Source: Lacrimispora celerecrescens
Lineage (GTDB): Bacteria; Bacillota; Clostridia; Lachnospirales; Lachnospiraceae
Reading direction: 5' to 3'
Length of the DNA stretch: 64,000 nt
Assembly (NCBI RefSeq): GCF_000732605.1
Contig: NZ_JPME01000006.1
Coordinates: 62,001 to 126,000 of the forward strand
Shown here piece after piece: positions 18,301 through 25,758 of the stretch (position 1 is the first letter of the stretch; every line of letters begins with the position of its first letter). Below the pieces are notes generated by a model. That model saw nothing but the letters and a program-made list of their open reading frames with translations. It ran no database searches and was not told where the DNA came from. A program made the position numbers and the translations under genes.

Positions 18301-19992
18301 TGGACGACCGATGACTTGACCGAGTACACAGAGAAAACAGAAAAAAGTACTGGTTTTATAAACCGCATAAAGAACCTTCTTGGTTTGGCAGAAAATCAGT
18401 CCAGTTTTATCACGGATTTTGAAGCAGGTTATCAGGAGAAAGGAGAAGGCCTTACTTCCCTCACCTGGTACACGAAAGACGGGGAGCGGACGGCCGAGCG
18501 AAACGAGAGCATCCCTACCGGAAAAGGAGAGGGGACCATCCAGACTTGGATCACCGATGCCGGAAAGACAATTCGGATCACCATATACCGGAATGTAAAA
18601 AATGGTTCCCTTGATCCTGATGGAAAGCTTCCACTTAACTTTGAATATCAATTCAACTACGAAGTGGAGAATGGGGTAAAGAGTTATGACTCGTTAGAAG
18701 GAATGCACCGGATTGATTATTTACCCTTCAATGCAGTGAAAGAAGGGAAGAAAGTAGGAAATTACGTCCTGGTGGAAGAAAAGACACCGGCTGGTTTTGA
18801 AACAGCCGATCCGAAGACTATCGTCCTTGCAGAGACAGGAAATGTGCAGAGGTTCAGCCTTGAAAATGAGGAAAAGTACATCAATGTTTTGAAGGTGGTA
18901 ACTGACGGAACAAATGAGTATGCCGCAGAGGGCGCAGAACTAGCACTTTATCGAGCCAATGAAGCCGGGAACTATGTGGAAGATAAAATCCACTTGGTTG
19001 AAACCTGGATATCCGGATCGGACGGTAGATATACGGAAAATGACAGATTTAATGGTAGCATCCCGGAAGGATTTTCAGTAGGAGATTTAAAGCCTCACCG
19101 AATTGATAAAATCCCTTATGGGACCTATTATATCGCAGAGCTTACGGCTCCGGCCTACATGCAGAAGATAGATCCAATAAAGATCCTTGTAGGAACAGAA
19201 AAGATTCCTGTATTACGGGTTGCAAATACCCCAACCGTTGGAAAGCTGGAAATCAAAAAGAAAGCTTCTGATACCGGAGAGGGACTGGAAAACGCTCGGT
19301 TTAAAGTGACTAACAAGGATACTGGGACTGTCTGGTACATGACAACCGGTAAAGATGGAAAGGCAGAGATGACCGGGCTTCCGGTAGGCATGGTGCAGAC
19401 AGACGGAACCATAAAACCTTTCACTTATTCCATTGAGGAAATTTCCCCACCGGATTTATACCAGATATCCGAAGGAATGAAAAAGTTTCAGTTTGACGGG
19501 AAAGGGATCGGAAAAGAAGTACTTTATACCTATGAGGTTGAGAACCAACCAACAAAAATTCTATTTAAAAAGACTAACTTTGATAATGGGCTGACCGTGG
19601 AAGGTGCAGAAATAGCTGTGTATGAGGCGGTGGTTATTGATGGAGTATACCAAAAGGGTGGCGAAGCCATTGAGACTTTCGTTTCTGGTCCGGACGGCTT
19701 TGCTTTGACAAAGAAGCTGTCAGCGAATAGGGCCTACATCATGGAAGAGCTAAGAGCTCCAGCTGGTTATGCCCTTTCAAAGCCGGTGATCTTTACCCTA
19801 AATAAGGCTGGAACCGGAATCCGGAATGTATCAAACGATTTTAGCATTTTAAAGCTGGCCAGTGACAATGGTGCTATAGAAACCCTGACTGTTACCGCAA
19901 GAGTCCCAGTAAAGGTATATACCATATTAAAAGACTTAGACTCAGGAACTGAGCTTCCTCCTTTATTGGGACAGGAAGCGGTCATGTTATAA
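9304..19992 (+). CDS. Giant SpaA/Cna-B-type surface adhesin, N-terminal part (frameshifted)
   Basis: This frame codes 3562 residues. A membrane-targeting signal covers residues 1 to about 45. The next about 190 residues contain WFLCMNQGASAHSNYDY, resembling the Cys-containing thioester-type head of Gram-positive adhesins; this part is tentative. At about 339 a SpaA-like domain begins (VDLEKRDYETGNPLQGS) and holds a very acidic insertion near 430-480. Further SpaA/Cna-B-like domains recur, for example near 2100 (EKLDSETGENL), 2307, 2944, 3192, 3314 and 3418, each with an E-x-x-A-P-x-G-Y type end. Such domains usually form internal isopeptide bonds and build stalks. The frame stops at 19990-19992, but the same domain continues one frame over up to an LPKTG anchor at 23.2 kb. 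The ribosome site is AAGGAG, 5 bases before ATG 9304. Confidence 0.8.
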   Translation: MIKSWKNVKKLNQKIAGLLVVILLLTPIFTYLPPGIFDSWGFGLVFVSSGEASHPYLMGKAPGDSKNSWFLCMNQGASAHSNYDYSKVNADIEYDKGTIEQKRMFWAYILAFGSYDENKTLDRFGKITKDEARDVAWTKGKSNDVSAWIENLANDGFMSLENIPEGCKSPKDILELISKYNSGGKAMYINDLRNGPGEIDTKRLYELTGLADWETFVKYCKIDPVTPGLVINTGGHNLTWSFPNAPAGQKPTEAVMKISYDPAIFRVLEVTGSLEFFQCNVPGSQQLYRAKGKAKEITCEFYLTTKYNANTSTPTSGGGEISLKVYQHSETFESNYKVDLEKRDYETGNPLQGSTWQVLERFDESQLSDDESDGGIIEDNMREDPTTWQDWLIFDDDLVTDASGRVSHKDTRFYDFSHAYCNGHPIPPEPEIDESSEGGEEGEAEGSDEAAEEYERLMEEWQAAVDECEVRAGASGGTFHHWECGSEEEPTEEEAFEASGCKDARDDAYQTFINLEYDYTFRETKPRDGYIIHEPGHPDDVPIEIITTAASEAGKSKKWKSSSNADIRVTGYVRNMAKGSSDSEDSYAGLAIQSVANTEIPELENASEESGDLILKETYGLPLGIRIINKLLKFIGLPTAFAEEKEITVKLTAKEDKELYNEEFDTEEEFLEEYLDDEDKSTPSQTRRNFTNLSLRYSLATDSDATFPKKERGVKHINLMVQDTDEEPVMTTILGFNSLSRASSKGFEEGEKDSQPEIDKGPSNNTAHTFKVYDHRIPGQVHFNKKDMELKAGESVNYDSYGDSQGDATLEGAVYGLFAADPIYGPDTGRDDSGNVTSGIGVIFDANDLVSVAATDKNGDGSFLTITERPHSIYNYKAGKIEYTGKAYPENLYVMDGYGKAQPQEEKGRIYKDNKTMNGDSWIGRPLLLGNYYIKELSRSEGYELSITGKDMEVTNASDTTRGIYGNTIDSRTAPVGSAWITKQLHNAVTFPERNVAYGNKENLLLLETKSKDATNGYNVALDGIPEEADIYLNNVTLNPVVIQQADGGNWVDAKEAPFYLTAESDSVYKRDINGNMIEKPGVTSTIKIPYEAVGTEADKLPTEGTAAASDPTKFTNTFTYSDSNVKYVKAELEQMMRNSLHMETPKDGEYSTVDVPVYDRIRFVNGKTVYGKPEVILEIDNVTTNKSVIEAILNYYINEKVFTYGGLQKIEFSGGKAIVTVVVGMNPGKTLLYQTNASGEIIAAYLTKLNTTYGRYVIRKYTGNELNAAEMESTGKYIINVLPDYVVGDDGIPIDKTMYPTDSERYLRYAAGDLLCDYWYFNGSTYVGHAPVTRKVWEPIYKDVIVNEENVSASKITKVDSLEEVSDRVGSTYYYYDKVAKQYTVHVGSKDMDLTGVKSGNFTIALNNGKTVVTSEDISRIGSNNVWGYTAGDSITNAEYVIRVSGAGAGVFTSTEFDSNKTFIKNQHLISNGYHDLLEDGNTREAPTPVMERIIGQQIKVTKTIDEKTYDNTNSYSETHDDWFTRTFGGHLGRDKVAKKMDNFRFKVYLKSNLERLYRDNDGNAIWQDRLGNEINVIDRNEKFPALVNKVFTKVQHVTDPLYKDSKDAIISNCTLYSHTNDFINVNQNNGYTSVLETISVKTDSSAGARIVSVYNYDKFFDAINVANDDKWDRTENGSTSFKPFSLIKKHLFGTSEAEKQYPAVHNNPEIKNHSNTLDIAADNALRSDNVRQFAITWYLDDEVAKLVKKNQAGDTDSATGRIAYSDEVYDRSLSEAIRKAENYLTPFFMYDLDRIYSIEWDRAQDGGSDKDLTTLSVDALYGDVSVSSDGYYFATSKYLPYGTYVVAEQQPKLSKLGDLKNKHYQIDRPREVSLPSVYADYNGSQAKPEVTNNYYNYSAGMAQSEMERKYKIRFNEESVNVIKGRNAEGDFEVYKYGMDIGNIRNGVTGTGIGDYFALSQNGFKPYKNYYNEQDNRTNGNVPYYLSEGLSGREAVSKYYRYSSVAENKGIANDVPLPGGTITEGNGTGIQYKDSVTIMQGVQIAYDGKYAPMLVPWTVVAADNAVTEAAGSALTPNGESTYKGFGYTKFCNSFFKTKLRIEKLDSETGENLLHDGALFALYTASREDGENTDGLVKFYGTDTRIEGSKEFLEAMGAQNIALEGNAWKGTVPVGTPICEESERVILTDQEGRRTGQFEAFTTTRDGLQAREEDLTKISYQDQNAGYLITPQPLGAGSYVLCEIKPPAGYVRTVPVAIEVYSDRTTYYMDGNRDHRVAAAIYEDKIGEGAQGITNIARIYVGNTPVRLEISKIKDTDKTVTYKTNTRLEGTELELKQKYGTENLEFAYKTGIYLGYAWYKGTLEYLESRKAAGEDVEPVYVDGVFAGYGLISRPLDTADDSYRYVAGAQMTLYDAIEVKENGDSGDYGYDGVEVVRDRNNNVQSIQVLKGHAGTTIEFIRAEDEEGSLNGEPGEGIWTYRMIERGDTDILYYSLGELKVTETGADGKLYGYDRIGDRVQVKNRESIYVLKAGQPVYELTGGDLAAVKYSASDKCFNLRPGTILYHLDSYGNRDAYVNPTTGMAYAKEGQKVLVWPVKISRTKTGAVIAREKIKTWRIASINADTDQEYVTGTYDGNDFNKSLNPVLNSHGLPVYYQRSGQVYKKGAPVYDIDGDFVRYKYDDLLPAYNNAAYRINDKTGMKDIGKEEDLTDDKKLYHRQGEAWVMENTWISGEKYPNDPFKADMTIGQADMLKRVIPGTYILEEVKATSGYTKGFPECVTVLETREVQKTGMEDEKIKVEIVKTDAPNQYRIGVISDYQENLTVTEPKGTYSYSQVPGAHLALYKAKRVYTTDSEIYSKGYYFIKTDSKPAEWTTENTADNMPVRIVADWITDGTPKYFEGIPAGDYILEEIDTVVGYVRSSMELTVKATGEVQTVNLKNDHTKLEVYKYYEDSAGKKVQLPNSHTADLALYEAKADKDGNILMDGAKPVYDKERRAAKWTTDDLTEYTEKTEKSTGFINRIKNLLGLAENQSSFITDFEAGYQEKGEGLTSLTWYTKDGERTAERNESIPTGKGEGTIQTWITDAGKTIRITIYRNVKNGSLDPDGKLPLNFEYQFNYEVENGVKSYDSLEGMHRIDYLPFNAVKEGKKVGNYVLVEEKTPAGFETADPKTIVLAETGNVQRFSLENEEKYINVLKVVTDGTNEYAAEGAELALYRANEAGNYVEDKIHLVETWISGSDGRYTENDRFNGSIPEGFSVGDLKPHRIDKIPYGTYYIAELTAPAYMQKIDPIKILVGTEKIPVLRVANTPTVGKLEIKKKASDTGEGLENARFKVTNKDTGTVWYMTTGKDGKAEMTGLPVGMVQTDGTIKPFTYSIEEISPPDLYQISEGMKKFQFDGKGIGKEVLYTYEVENQPTKILFKKTNFDNGLTVEGAEIAVYEAVVIDGVYQKGGEAIETFVSGPDGFALTKKLSANRAYIMEELRAPAGYALSKPVIFTLNKAGTGIRNVSNDFSILKLASDNGAIETLTVTARVPVKVYTILKDLDSGTELPPLLGQEAVML

Positions 19993-20168
19993 CAGCGGAA
20001 GATGGTATTATAAACGGCCATTTATATGAGATTACTGAATACACTAAATATTCTGATGGAAGGACAGAAAAGTCCCTTAAGGAAACGAAGCGGATCTATT
20101 TTGACAAAAACGGATCTTATAACATACCTTCCAGGACATACCTGGAAACCAGGCAGGAGCTTGCCGAT

Positions 20169-23100
20169 GTGGAGGGTAACGTCCTTGCAAGCTGGACCGT
20201 TAATGAGGACAGCCATGATTATACAATCAAAAATCCAGTAACCAGGGAAATCCCTATAGCACAAGTAACGAGCGGCATAGGAGCGGATCATGGTGCAGTA
20301 AAAACAGGTAATATCATAAAATACACGGTTACCTATACCAATCCTTATAATTATCCGGTAGATATCCGTATCAATGCGGTCCTTAAAGATGGACTTGGTT
20401 ATTTAAGATCCACCAATAATGGCACAGAACAAAACGGAATTATTACCTGGACTTTCACGGATATCGCTGCCCATAAAAGTGGTATCGTGGACGTGGTGGC
20501 TGTGGTCAGCGGTGAGACGGGAATGCAGGCAAACGTGTATTTTGAAACAAAGGCAGATGCAGTTACAAAGCATACCACTCTCACCAATCCCATTGCTCCG
20601 GAGGGATCCATTACTATCATTAATAATCTGACTGGAACCGGAATACCCGGTAGTACGGGGCACGCTGAGGATCCGACGGATGAATTTACTTTCCATGTAA
20701 AACTTATGGACTCTGCTGGAAACACCTTGAAAGGATATCAGGCATACGGTGGCACATCGGAGGGACGAATCAAAGGAGAGGAAGATATCACAATAAACGG
20801 TGACGGGTACATTACCTTTGCTGACTTGCCCTATGGGACCAGATATAAGATTACACAGGAGCCAAAAGACGGCTATGACAGCGTACTCAGTTCTACCGGA
20901 GAGATAGAAGGTGGAATGATAACGGGAGAGGTTTCAAAGGTTATACAGAGCGCAGTATTTAAAAACAACCGAAATAATGAAACGATTCGGGAGATCCTGA
21001 CTGCAGGAGGAAACTACCGCCTCATGGAAACCACAACGTACAGTGACGGAAGCAGCTTAATAAGTGGAGTTTACCGCTTCCAGCTTAATGCTTCTGGAAT
21101 GGTTGATAATGTAGATATGGAAGACCGGCCGATACACTTATATTTCACGAAAATGGATGCGGAAACAGGAGAGGATCTGATAGGAGGTCGTTACAGCCTG
21201 ATTGATGCAAATACAGGAAGTGTAATCTATGAATTTACGAAAGAAGGTGGAAAGGAGGTACTTATTCCAGCAGAACTGATTACTCCAGGGAAAGAGTATA
21301 TCATCTTGGAAGAGCAGCCTCCGGCGGGATACGCTTTTGAAAAAGAGATTCGCATTACAGCAGAGGAAAGTGGCATCCGGTCTACCATCATCATGCAGGA
21401 TAAAAAAACAGAGGTTGAGATTTTAAAAGTTGATGCAGAGACAGGAGAAATTCTAACAGGCGGCCGCTTCTCTATCAGAGAAAAGGATACGGGAACATTG
21501 ATTAAGGAATTCACAACGAATGGTGGACCGATCGTTTTAACCGGGCTTCTGATTGCAGGAAAAACTTATGTACTTTCAGAAGAGGAGCCTCCGGCTGGAT
21601 ATGGCTACTGTGAAAGCGTGACCTTTACTGTTCCGGAGACTCCCGATCTGATCACTGTGGTGATGAAGGATAAAAAAACAGAGGTCTTGATAGAAAAACA
21701 GAAGGGTTCCCTTCTTATTGGAACGCCATCGGAAGCAGTCATGTTACAAGGAAGTTTCCTTCAGATATTAAATGAAGATAAGACTTCAGCAAAGGCAATC
21801 CGTGATGGAGATGGTTTTAGTGCCGGAGAAGATTTGATCTTTATCACCGGAATCCAGTTGAAGGAATTAAAAGGCCAGCTAAAGGCCGGGGGAAAATACT
21901 GGGTTCACGAGATCAGTCCGGCAGATGGATATGCCTACGCGGAAGATATCCCATTTACAGTCAGTATAAACGGTGATGAAGACGTAATTATTATGATTGA
22001 CAAGCCAACCCACCTGATCCTATCTAAAAAGGCTATAACAGGCAGCGATGAGTTACCAGGAAATCACATGAGCATAAAAGATAAGGATGGAATTATTGTG
22101 GAAGAATGGATTTCTGGGGAGCGGCCTCATGAACTCATTGCAAAATTAAAAGCGGGAGAACGGTACTGGCTCCATGAAATCCGCCCTGTAGACGGTTATT
22201 CATATGCAGAAGATGTTTCCTTTACTGTAAGTAAAGATGGAGCGGTTGACATGGTTGAAATGAAAAATGAAGCCACTGCAGTTCGGTTTAACAAAGTAGA
22301 TTCATCCGGTGTATCTTTAAAGGGAGCCACTTTACAGGTGTTGGATCATCAGAAAAATGTGGTTATTCCAGACTTTGAAACAACAGGCGAGGCCATAGAT
22401 ATCACCGGAAGATTGGAGGCGGGAAAAACATATTACCTTCATGAAGTGAAAGCTCCATCCGGGTATCTCCTTTCCGCTGATATAGCATTTACAGTGCCAA
22501 AAGTTTACGGGCTATTGGAAGTCACAATGACAGATACCAGGCAGCATAGCCCTGGGTCTGAAAAAATGTTTCTATATAAAGAGGACGCTGCGACGGGGCA
22601 GGGGATAAAAGGAGTGGAATTTTCTATTTACCGCCCTAACGGAAGTTTATACCTGAAGGTAAATACTGGAGAGAGTGGGTATGCAAAATTTGATATGCCG
22701 GAAAACGGAACCTATACTTACAAAGAAACAAAGGCAGCTCCTGGCTACCTTGAAACAGATCACACCTATTCCTTTACCATACATAACGGTGAGGTATCAG
22801 GAATCAGTATAGTGTCAGTTGTGAATTATCCTTCTCCGGAGGTGTTAATCCAAAAGGTAGACGCTGAAACTTCGGAAAGATTAGCAGGTGCAGAGTTGGA
22901 AATCAGAAACGAAGCTGGAGAGCCGGTATTCAAAGGGATAACAGATGAAAACGGTGGGCTTTCATTCATTCCGCTTCGCTCTGGAAAATATACCGTACAT
23001 GAAATAAAAGCACCAGAGGGATATATAAAGACAGATGCCTACCTGACCATTTATATAACGGATGATGGAACCGTAACAGGAGAATTTATGATGTATAACA

Positions 23101-23333
23101 ATCTGGAGCAAGGGAAGAAAAAGGGGTTCATCACAGCTACATATCAATCCGGCCTAAGTGGTCTTGGAGCGACTAACCATAAAGGAAAAGGTTTCTGGGG
23201 CTGGCTGAGAAGTCTGCCTAAGACAGGTGATGTAGATCTGAGAGGAGGATTGCTCTTAAGTATAGGGCTGGTTGGTATCGTTACTGGCATTGCAATTGTA
23301 AGGAGAAGAAGAGATAAGAAGGATGAAAAATAA
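20169..23333 (+). CDS. Giant SpaA-type adhesin, C-terminal part with LPKTG sorting signal
   Basis: The first ATG of this frame is at 20169, but coding-like sequence runs back to about 19992 (ITAEDGIINGHLYEITEY...), directly joining the upstream frame. It is best read as the end of the same gene. Domains in order: a DUF11-like isopeptide domain (about residues 35-150), a pilin FctA-like linkage domain (about 150-260), then tandem SpaA domains starting near 320 (TKMDAETGEDL), 414 (LKVDAETGEIL) and further on, up to IQKVDAETSERL. It ends with the sortase signal LPKTGD, a hydrophobic span and the basic tail RRRRDKKDEK. Without the frameshift the whole protein would be about 4676 residues and covalently wall-anchored. 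As it stands, this part lacks a signal peptide and would not be exported. No sortase gene lies in the window. Confidence 0.8.
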   Translation: MEGNVLASWTVNEDSHDYTIKNPVTREIPIAQVTSGIGADHGAVKTGNIIKYTVTYTNPYNYPVDIRINAVLKDGLGYLRSTNNGTEQNGIITWTFTDIAAHKSGIVDVVAVVSGETGMQANVYFETKADAVTKHTTLTNPIAPEGSITIINNLTGTGIPGSTGHAEDPTDEFTFHVKLMDSAGNTLKGYQAYGGTSEGRIKGEEDITINGDGYITFADLPYGTRYKITQEPKDGYDSVLSSTGEIEGGMITGEVSKVIQSAVFKNNRNNETIREILTAGGNYRLMETTTYSDGSSLISGVYRFQLNASGMVDNVDMEDRPIHLYFTKMDAETGEDLIGGRYSLIDANTGSVIYEFTKEGGKEVLIPAELITPGKEYIILEEQPPAGYAFEKEIRITAEESGIRSTIIMQDKKTEVEILKVDAETGEILTGGRFSIREKDTGTLIKEFTTNGGPIVLTGLLIAGKTYVLSEEEPPAGYGYCESVTFTVPETPDLITVVMKDKKTEVLIEKQKGSLLIGTPSEAVMLQGSFLQILNEDKTSAKAIRDGDGFSAGEDLIFITGIQLKELKGQLKAGGKYWVHEISPADGYAYAEDIPFTVSINGDEDVIIMIDKPTHLILSKKAITGSDELPGNHMSIKDKDGIIVEEWISGERPHELIAKLKAGERYWLHEIRPVDGYSYAEDVSFTVSKDGAVDMVEMKNEATAVRFNKVDSSGVSLKGATLQVLDHQKNVVIPDFETTGEAIDITGRLEAGKTYYLHEVKAPSGYLLSADIAFTVPKVYGLLEVTMTDTRQHSPGSEKMFLYKEDAATGQGIKGVEFSIYRPNGSLYLKVNTGESGYAKFDMPENGTYTYKETKAAPGYLETDHTYSFTIHNGEVSGISIVSVVNYPSPEVLIQKVDAETSERLAGAELEIRNEAGEPVFKGITDENGGLSFIPLRSGKYTVHEIKAPEGYIKTDAYLTIYITDDGTVTGEFMMYNNLEQGKKKGFITATYQSGLSGLGATNHKGKGFWGWLRSLPKTGDVDLRGGLLLSIGLVGIVTGIAIVRRRRDKKDEK

Positions 23334-24411
23334 TATTAGGAAAGGTTTTGTTGCTATGTTCCTTGCCGTACCCCTATTTTTGGGGTGCGCTGGTATAGCA
23401 CATGCGGAAGAGACGTTCATTGAAATAAAAAAAGAGTATAGGACCTCCAACAAAGAGGAAGATGGAAGGAGCCAGTTTAAAGAAGTATATGAAAAGGACG
23501 GTATAGTTTATCGGCTAAAATCTGTTCGAATTGGTAATGTGGAGGAAGTCTATCCAGGGGACATTATCACATATGACTCTGGTCCCTTTGTTGGAAATCC
23601 TGAAGAATATGCACTTAAGGAAACAGTAGAGAAAGAAGGGAAAAGGTATACGTTAAAAACCAGTGAGCTTTCAAAGGTAGTCACGGAAGAGACCACGAAA
23701 TATTCAGAAGCGTCCATATTGTATGAAGGAGTAGAATACATAGATGCTCTACCGGAAGATGCCCAGGTCAAGGTGATCAATGAGGATTTAAAGCAGGAAC
23801 TAAATGTAACACTTCAGGCAGTTGATTATAAAGAAGAAAGTACCTACTGGGATTACAGTTTTTCTTTTCCTGTAACCGTGAGCGGTTATGATGCGGACTC
23901 TTACATGCTGGGTCAGACTGAGATTTCAAACCGTTCCCCTTTAATAGATCACGCAAAACTATTTTTAAGCTATCTTAATTTGCCATCGCAGTACTATGAA
24001 ATAACAAGCATAGAGTGGGACGGAGATCCTGTGTCAATGGATGGAGAATTGATACGAAACGCAACTGCTAATGGGCGTAAATTTGTAAAAGATATCAGAG
24101 GAATTTATGGAGGGGATGTCACCTTCCCTTCCATAGAAGCCAATGTATATCATGGAACTTATATTGATGCAGAAGCTGAGAATCAGACAGAGCAGATTAC
24201 TTATAAGAAAGAAGTAACAGCGACCTATGAGAGAGATGGGCGAAAAGGTTTTTGGAATTTCCTAAAAAGGCTCCTGACAAACACCGTCACCTTGTCAATC
24301 CTTTTTATTCTACTTATCGTGCTTATCCTACGTGTCATCGTAAAAAAAGTACGGAAAAGAAACAGGCTCAGAAAAACACAGATTAGACATCCGGACCCCA
24401 GACAATACTAA
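23323..24411 (+). CDS. Exported membrane-anchored protein of unknown function
   Basis: The 362-residue product overlaps the adhesin end by 11 bases, so the two are probably translated together. It has a signal peptide (1 to about 28, ending AHA), an extracytoplasmic part with beta-rich, charged sequence, and a C-terminal span (about 318-338, VTLSILFILLIVLILRVIV) followed by a strongly basic cytoplasmic tail. No known domain or catalytic motif was recognised. Genes of this build often sit next to large LPXTG adhesins in clostridial islands, so a role in adhesin display or assembly is possible. That is inference from position only. A strong terminator follows. Confidence 0.65.
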   Translation: MKNNIRKGFVAMFLAVPLFLGCAGIAHAEETFIEIKKEYRTSNKEEDGRSQFKEVYEKDGIVYRLKSVRIGNVEEVYPGDIITYDSGPFVGNPEEYALKETVEKEGKRYTLKTSELSKVVTEETTKYSEASILYEGVEYIDALPEDAQVKVINEDLKQELNVTLQAVDYKEESTYWDYSFSFPVTVSGYDADSYMLGQTEISNRSPLIDHAKLFLSYLNLPSQYYEITSIEWDGDPVSMDGELIRNATANGRKFVKDIRGIYGGDVTFPSIEANVYHGTYIDAEAENQTEQITYKKEVTATYERDGRKGFWNFLKRLLTNTVTLSILFILLIVLILRVIVKKVRKRNRLRKTQIRHPDPRQY

Positions 24412-24425
24412 AAAATTTAAAGTTC

Positions 24426-24475
24426 AGCCCTATTTGCCAGACCGGCTTTATGCCGAAGCAAGTAGGGCTTTATTG
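24426..24475 (+). terminator. Terminator closing the surface-protein region
   Basis: AGCCCTATTTGC (24426-24437) pairs with GCAAGTAGGGCT (24458-24469), a 12-bp stem with one wobble. A nested CGGC/GCCG hairpin lies inside, and TTATT follows. It separates the accessory genes from the core genes. Confidence 0.75.
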
Positions 24476-24483
24476 TATACAAA

Positions 24484-24591
24484 ATGCAAAATTGCGAACC
24501 GATCCATAAGAGTCTGGCAGCAATACTTGACAAAGGAACAGGTACTGCCCATAATAGGCATTATATAGAAGAAGTTATGAAGAAGCTGTAA
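24484..24591 (+). other. Short open frame, possible gene remnant (35 codons)
   Basis: The frame starts ATG 24484 and ends in IEEVMKKL. It has no good ribosome site and lies straight after a terminator. The sequence reads like the helical C-terminus of a larger protein. No family was recognised. It may be a remnant left at the edge of an inserted element, or chance. Confidence 0.25.
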
Positions 24592-24635
24592 CTTACGGGT
24601 GACTGAGAAATCAAGGATATTGAGGAGGCTTGAGT

Positions 24636-25610
24636 ATGAAAGAGTATCGTTGGGCAACATTAGGCTGTGGTGTAATTGCAAAACAGCTGGCTGAAAATTT
24701 GAAGAAGCAGGGAAAAACTTTATATGGGGTTGGAAACAGAACTTATGAAAATGCGGTTAAATTTGCAGAAACATACGGGGTAGAGAAGGTTTACCATAAT
24801 GTCTATGACATGTTTCATGATGATGAAGTAGATATTATTTATATTTCAACGCCCCATAATACCCATATTACTTATTTAAAAGAAGCATTAAAGAATGGAA
24901 AGCATGTGCTGTGTGAGAAATCGATTACACTGAATTCTAGAGAGCTTACTGAGGCGGTCGGTCTTGCGGAGAATAATAATCTGGTGCTTGCCGAGGCAAT
25001 GACTATTTATCATATGCCCCTTTATAAAAAATTGCAGGAGATTGTAAATAGCGGACAACTGGGCCCCTTACGCTTTATCCAGATGAACTTTGGAAGCTAC
25101 AAGGATTATAATATGGAAAACAGGTTTTTTAGCCCAAGCCTTGCTGGAGGGGCACTGCTTGATATCGGGGTGTATGCCCTTTCCTTTGTAAGATGGTTTA
25201 TGGCAGAGGCGCCGGACCAGATCCTGTCACAGGTGAAGCTTGCCCCCAGCGGTGTTGACGAACAGGCAGGTATCCTGCTGATGAACAATAAACAGGAGAT
25301 GGCTTCCGTCTCACTGTCCCTGCATGCGAAGCAGCCTAAGCGGGGAACCGTGGTATTTGACAAGGGCTATATAGAAATATATGAATATCCAAGGGCTGAT
25401 AAGGCAGTGATCACTTATACAGAAGGTAACCGCCGGGAGGAGATTGAAGCAGGAAACACCGACGATGCCCTGTTGTATGAAATCCAGGATATGGAGAAAG
25501 CGGTTGCCGGAGAAGCTGATGATATGCAGCTGGAATATACGATAGATGTCATGAACATAATGACAAGATTACGGAATGACTGGAATATGAAGTATCCGGA
25601 AGAATTATAA
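24636..25610 (+). CDS. Gfo/Idh/MocA family NAD(P)-dependent oxidoreductase
   Basis: The 324-residue product starts at ATG 24636, 7 bases after GAGGAGG; the in-frame TTG at 24630 is too close to that site. The N-terminal Rossmann fold shows the dinucleotide motif LGCGVIAKQLAENL. The family motif for the active-site lysine is seen in GKHVLCEKSITLN (EK). GGALLDIGVYALSFVRWF in the C-terminal half is typical of the dihydrodiol dehydrogenase-like branch. Such enzymes oxidise or reduce sugars, inositols or related hydroxy compounds; the substrate cannot be told from sequence. A second member of the same branch lies at 52102. No obvious operon partner is present. Confidence 0.85.
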   Translation: MKEYRWATLGCGVIAKQLAENLKKQGKTLYGVGNRTYENAVKFAETYGVEKVYHNVYDMFHDDEVDIIYISTPHNTHITYLKEALKNGKHVLCEKSITLNSRELTEAVGLAENNNLVLAEAMTIYHMPLYKKLQEIVNSGQLGPLRFIQMNFGSYKDYNMENRFFSPSLAGGALLDIGVYALSFVRWFMAEAPDQILSQVKLAPSGVDEQAGILLMNNKQEMASVSLSLHAKQPKRGTVVFDKGYIEIYEYPRADKAVITYTEGNRREEIEAGNTDDALLYEIQDMEKAVAGEADDMQLEYTIDVMNIMTRLRNDWNMKYPEEL

Positions 25611-25648
25611 CCCATACTCTTAAGAGGGCGTAGGAAAGCGGGATGCCA

Positions 25649-25677
25649 TTGACACTTTATCAAAGCAGGGATATACT
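25649..25677 (+). promoter_or_regulatory. Sigma-A promoter of rarA
   Basis: TTGACA (25649-25654), a 17-base spacer, then TATACT (25672-25677), about 80 bases upstream of the rarA start. Confidence 0.8.
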
Positions 25678-25758
25678 CTTGTTACAGCCGGAAGGCTTCT
25701 TTCGGATAGGCCGCAAGAGGTTCTTCCTCAAGGGATTTTAAGATACGGGAGAATAATA

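Noticed and set aside
18115-18651. 178-codon open frame on the minus strand inside the adhesin gene
   Set aside because: It lies opposite a well-supported repeat-domain gene, has no ribosome site and no recognisable domain.
19953-19992. Programmed -1 frameshift in the adhesin
   Set aside because: The window where both frames are open has no canonical slippery heptamer and no evident downstream pseudoknot; a one-base loss is simpler.
20169-23333. CRISPR-like or tandem nucleotide repeats in the adhesin
   Set aside because: Repeated phrases such as GATAAAAAAACAGAGGT come from repeated protein domains, not from short regularly spaced DNA repeats.
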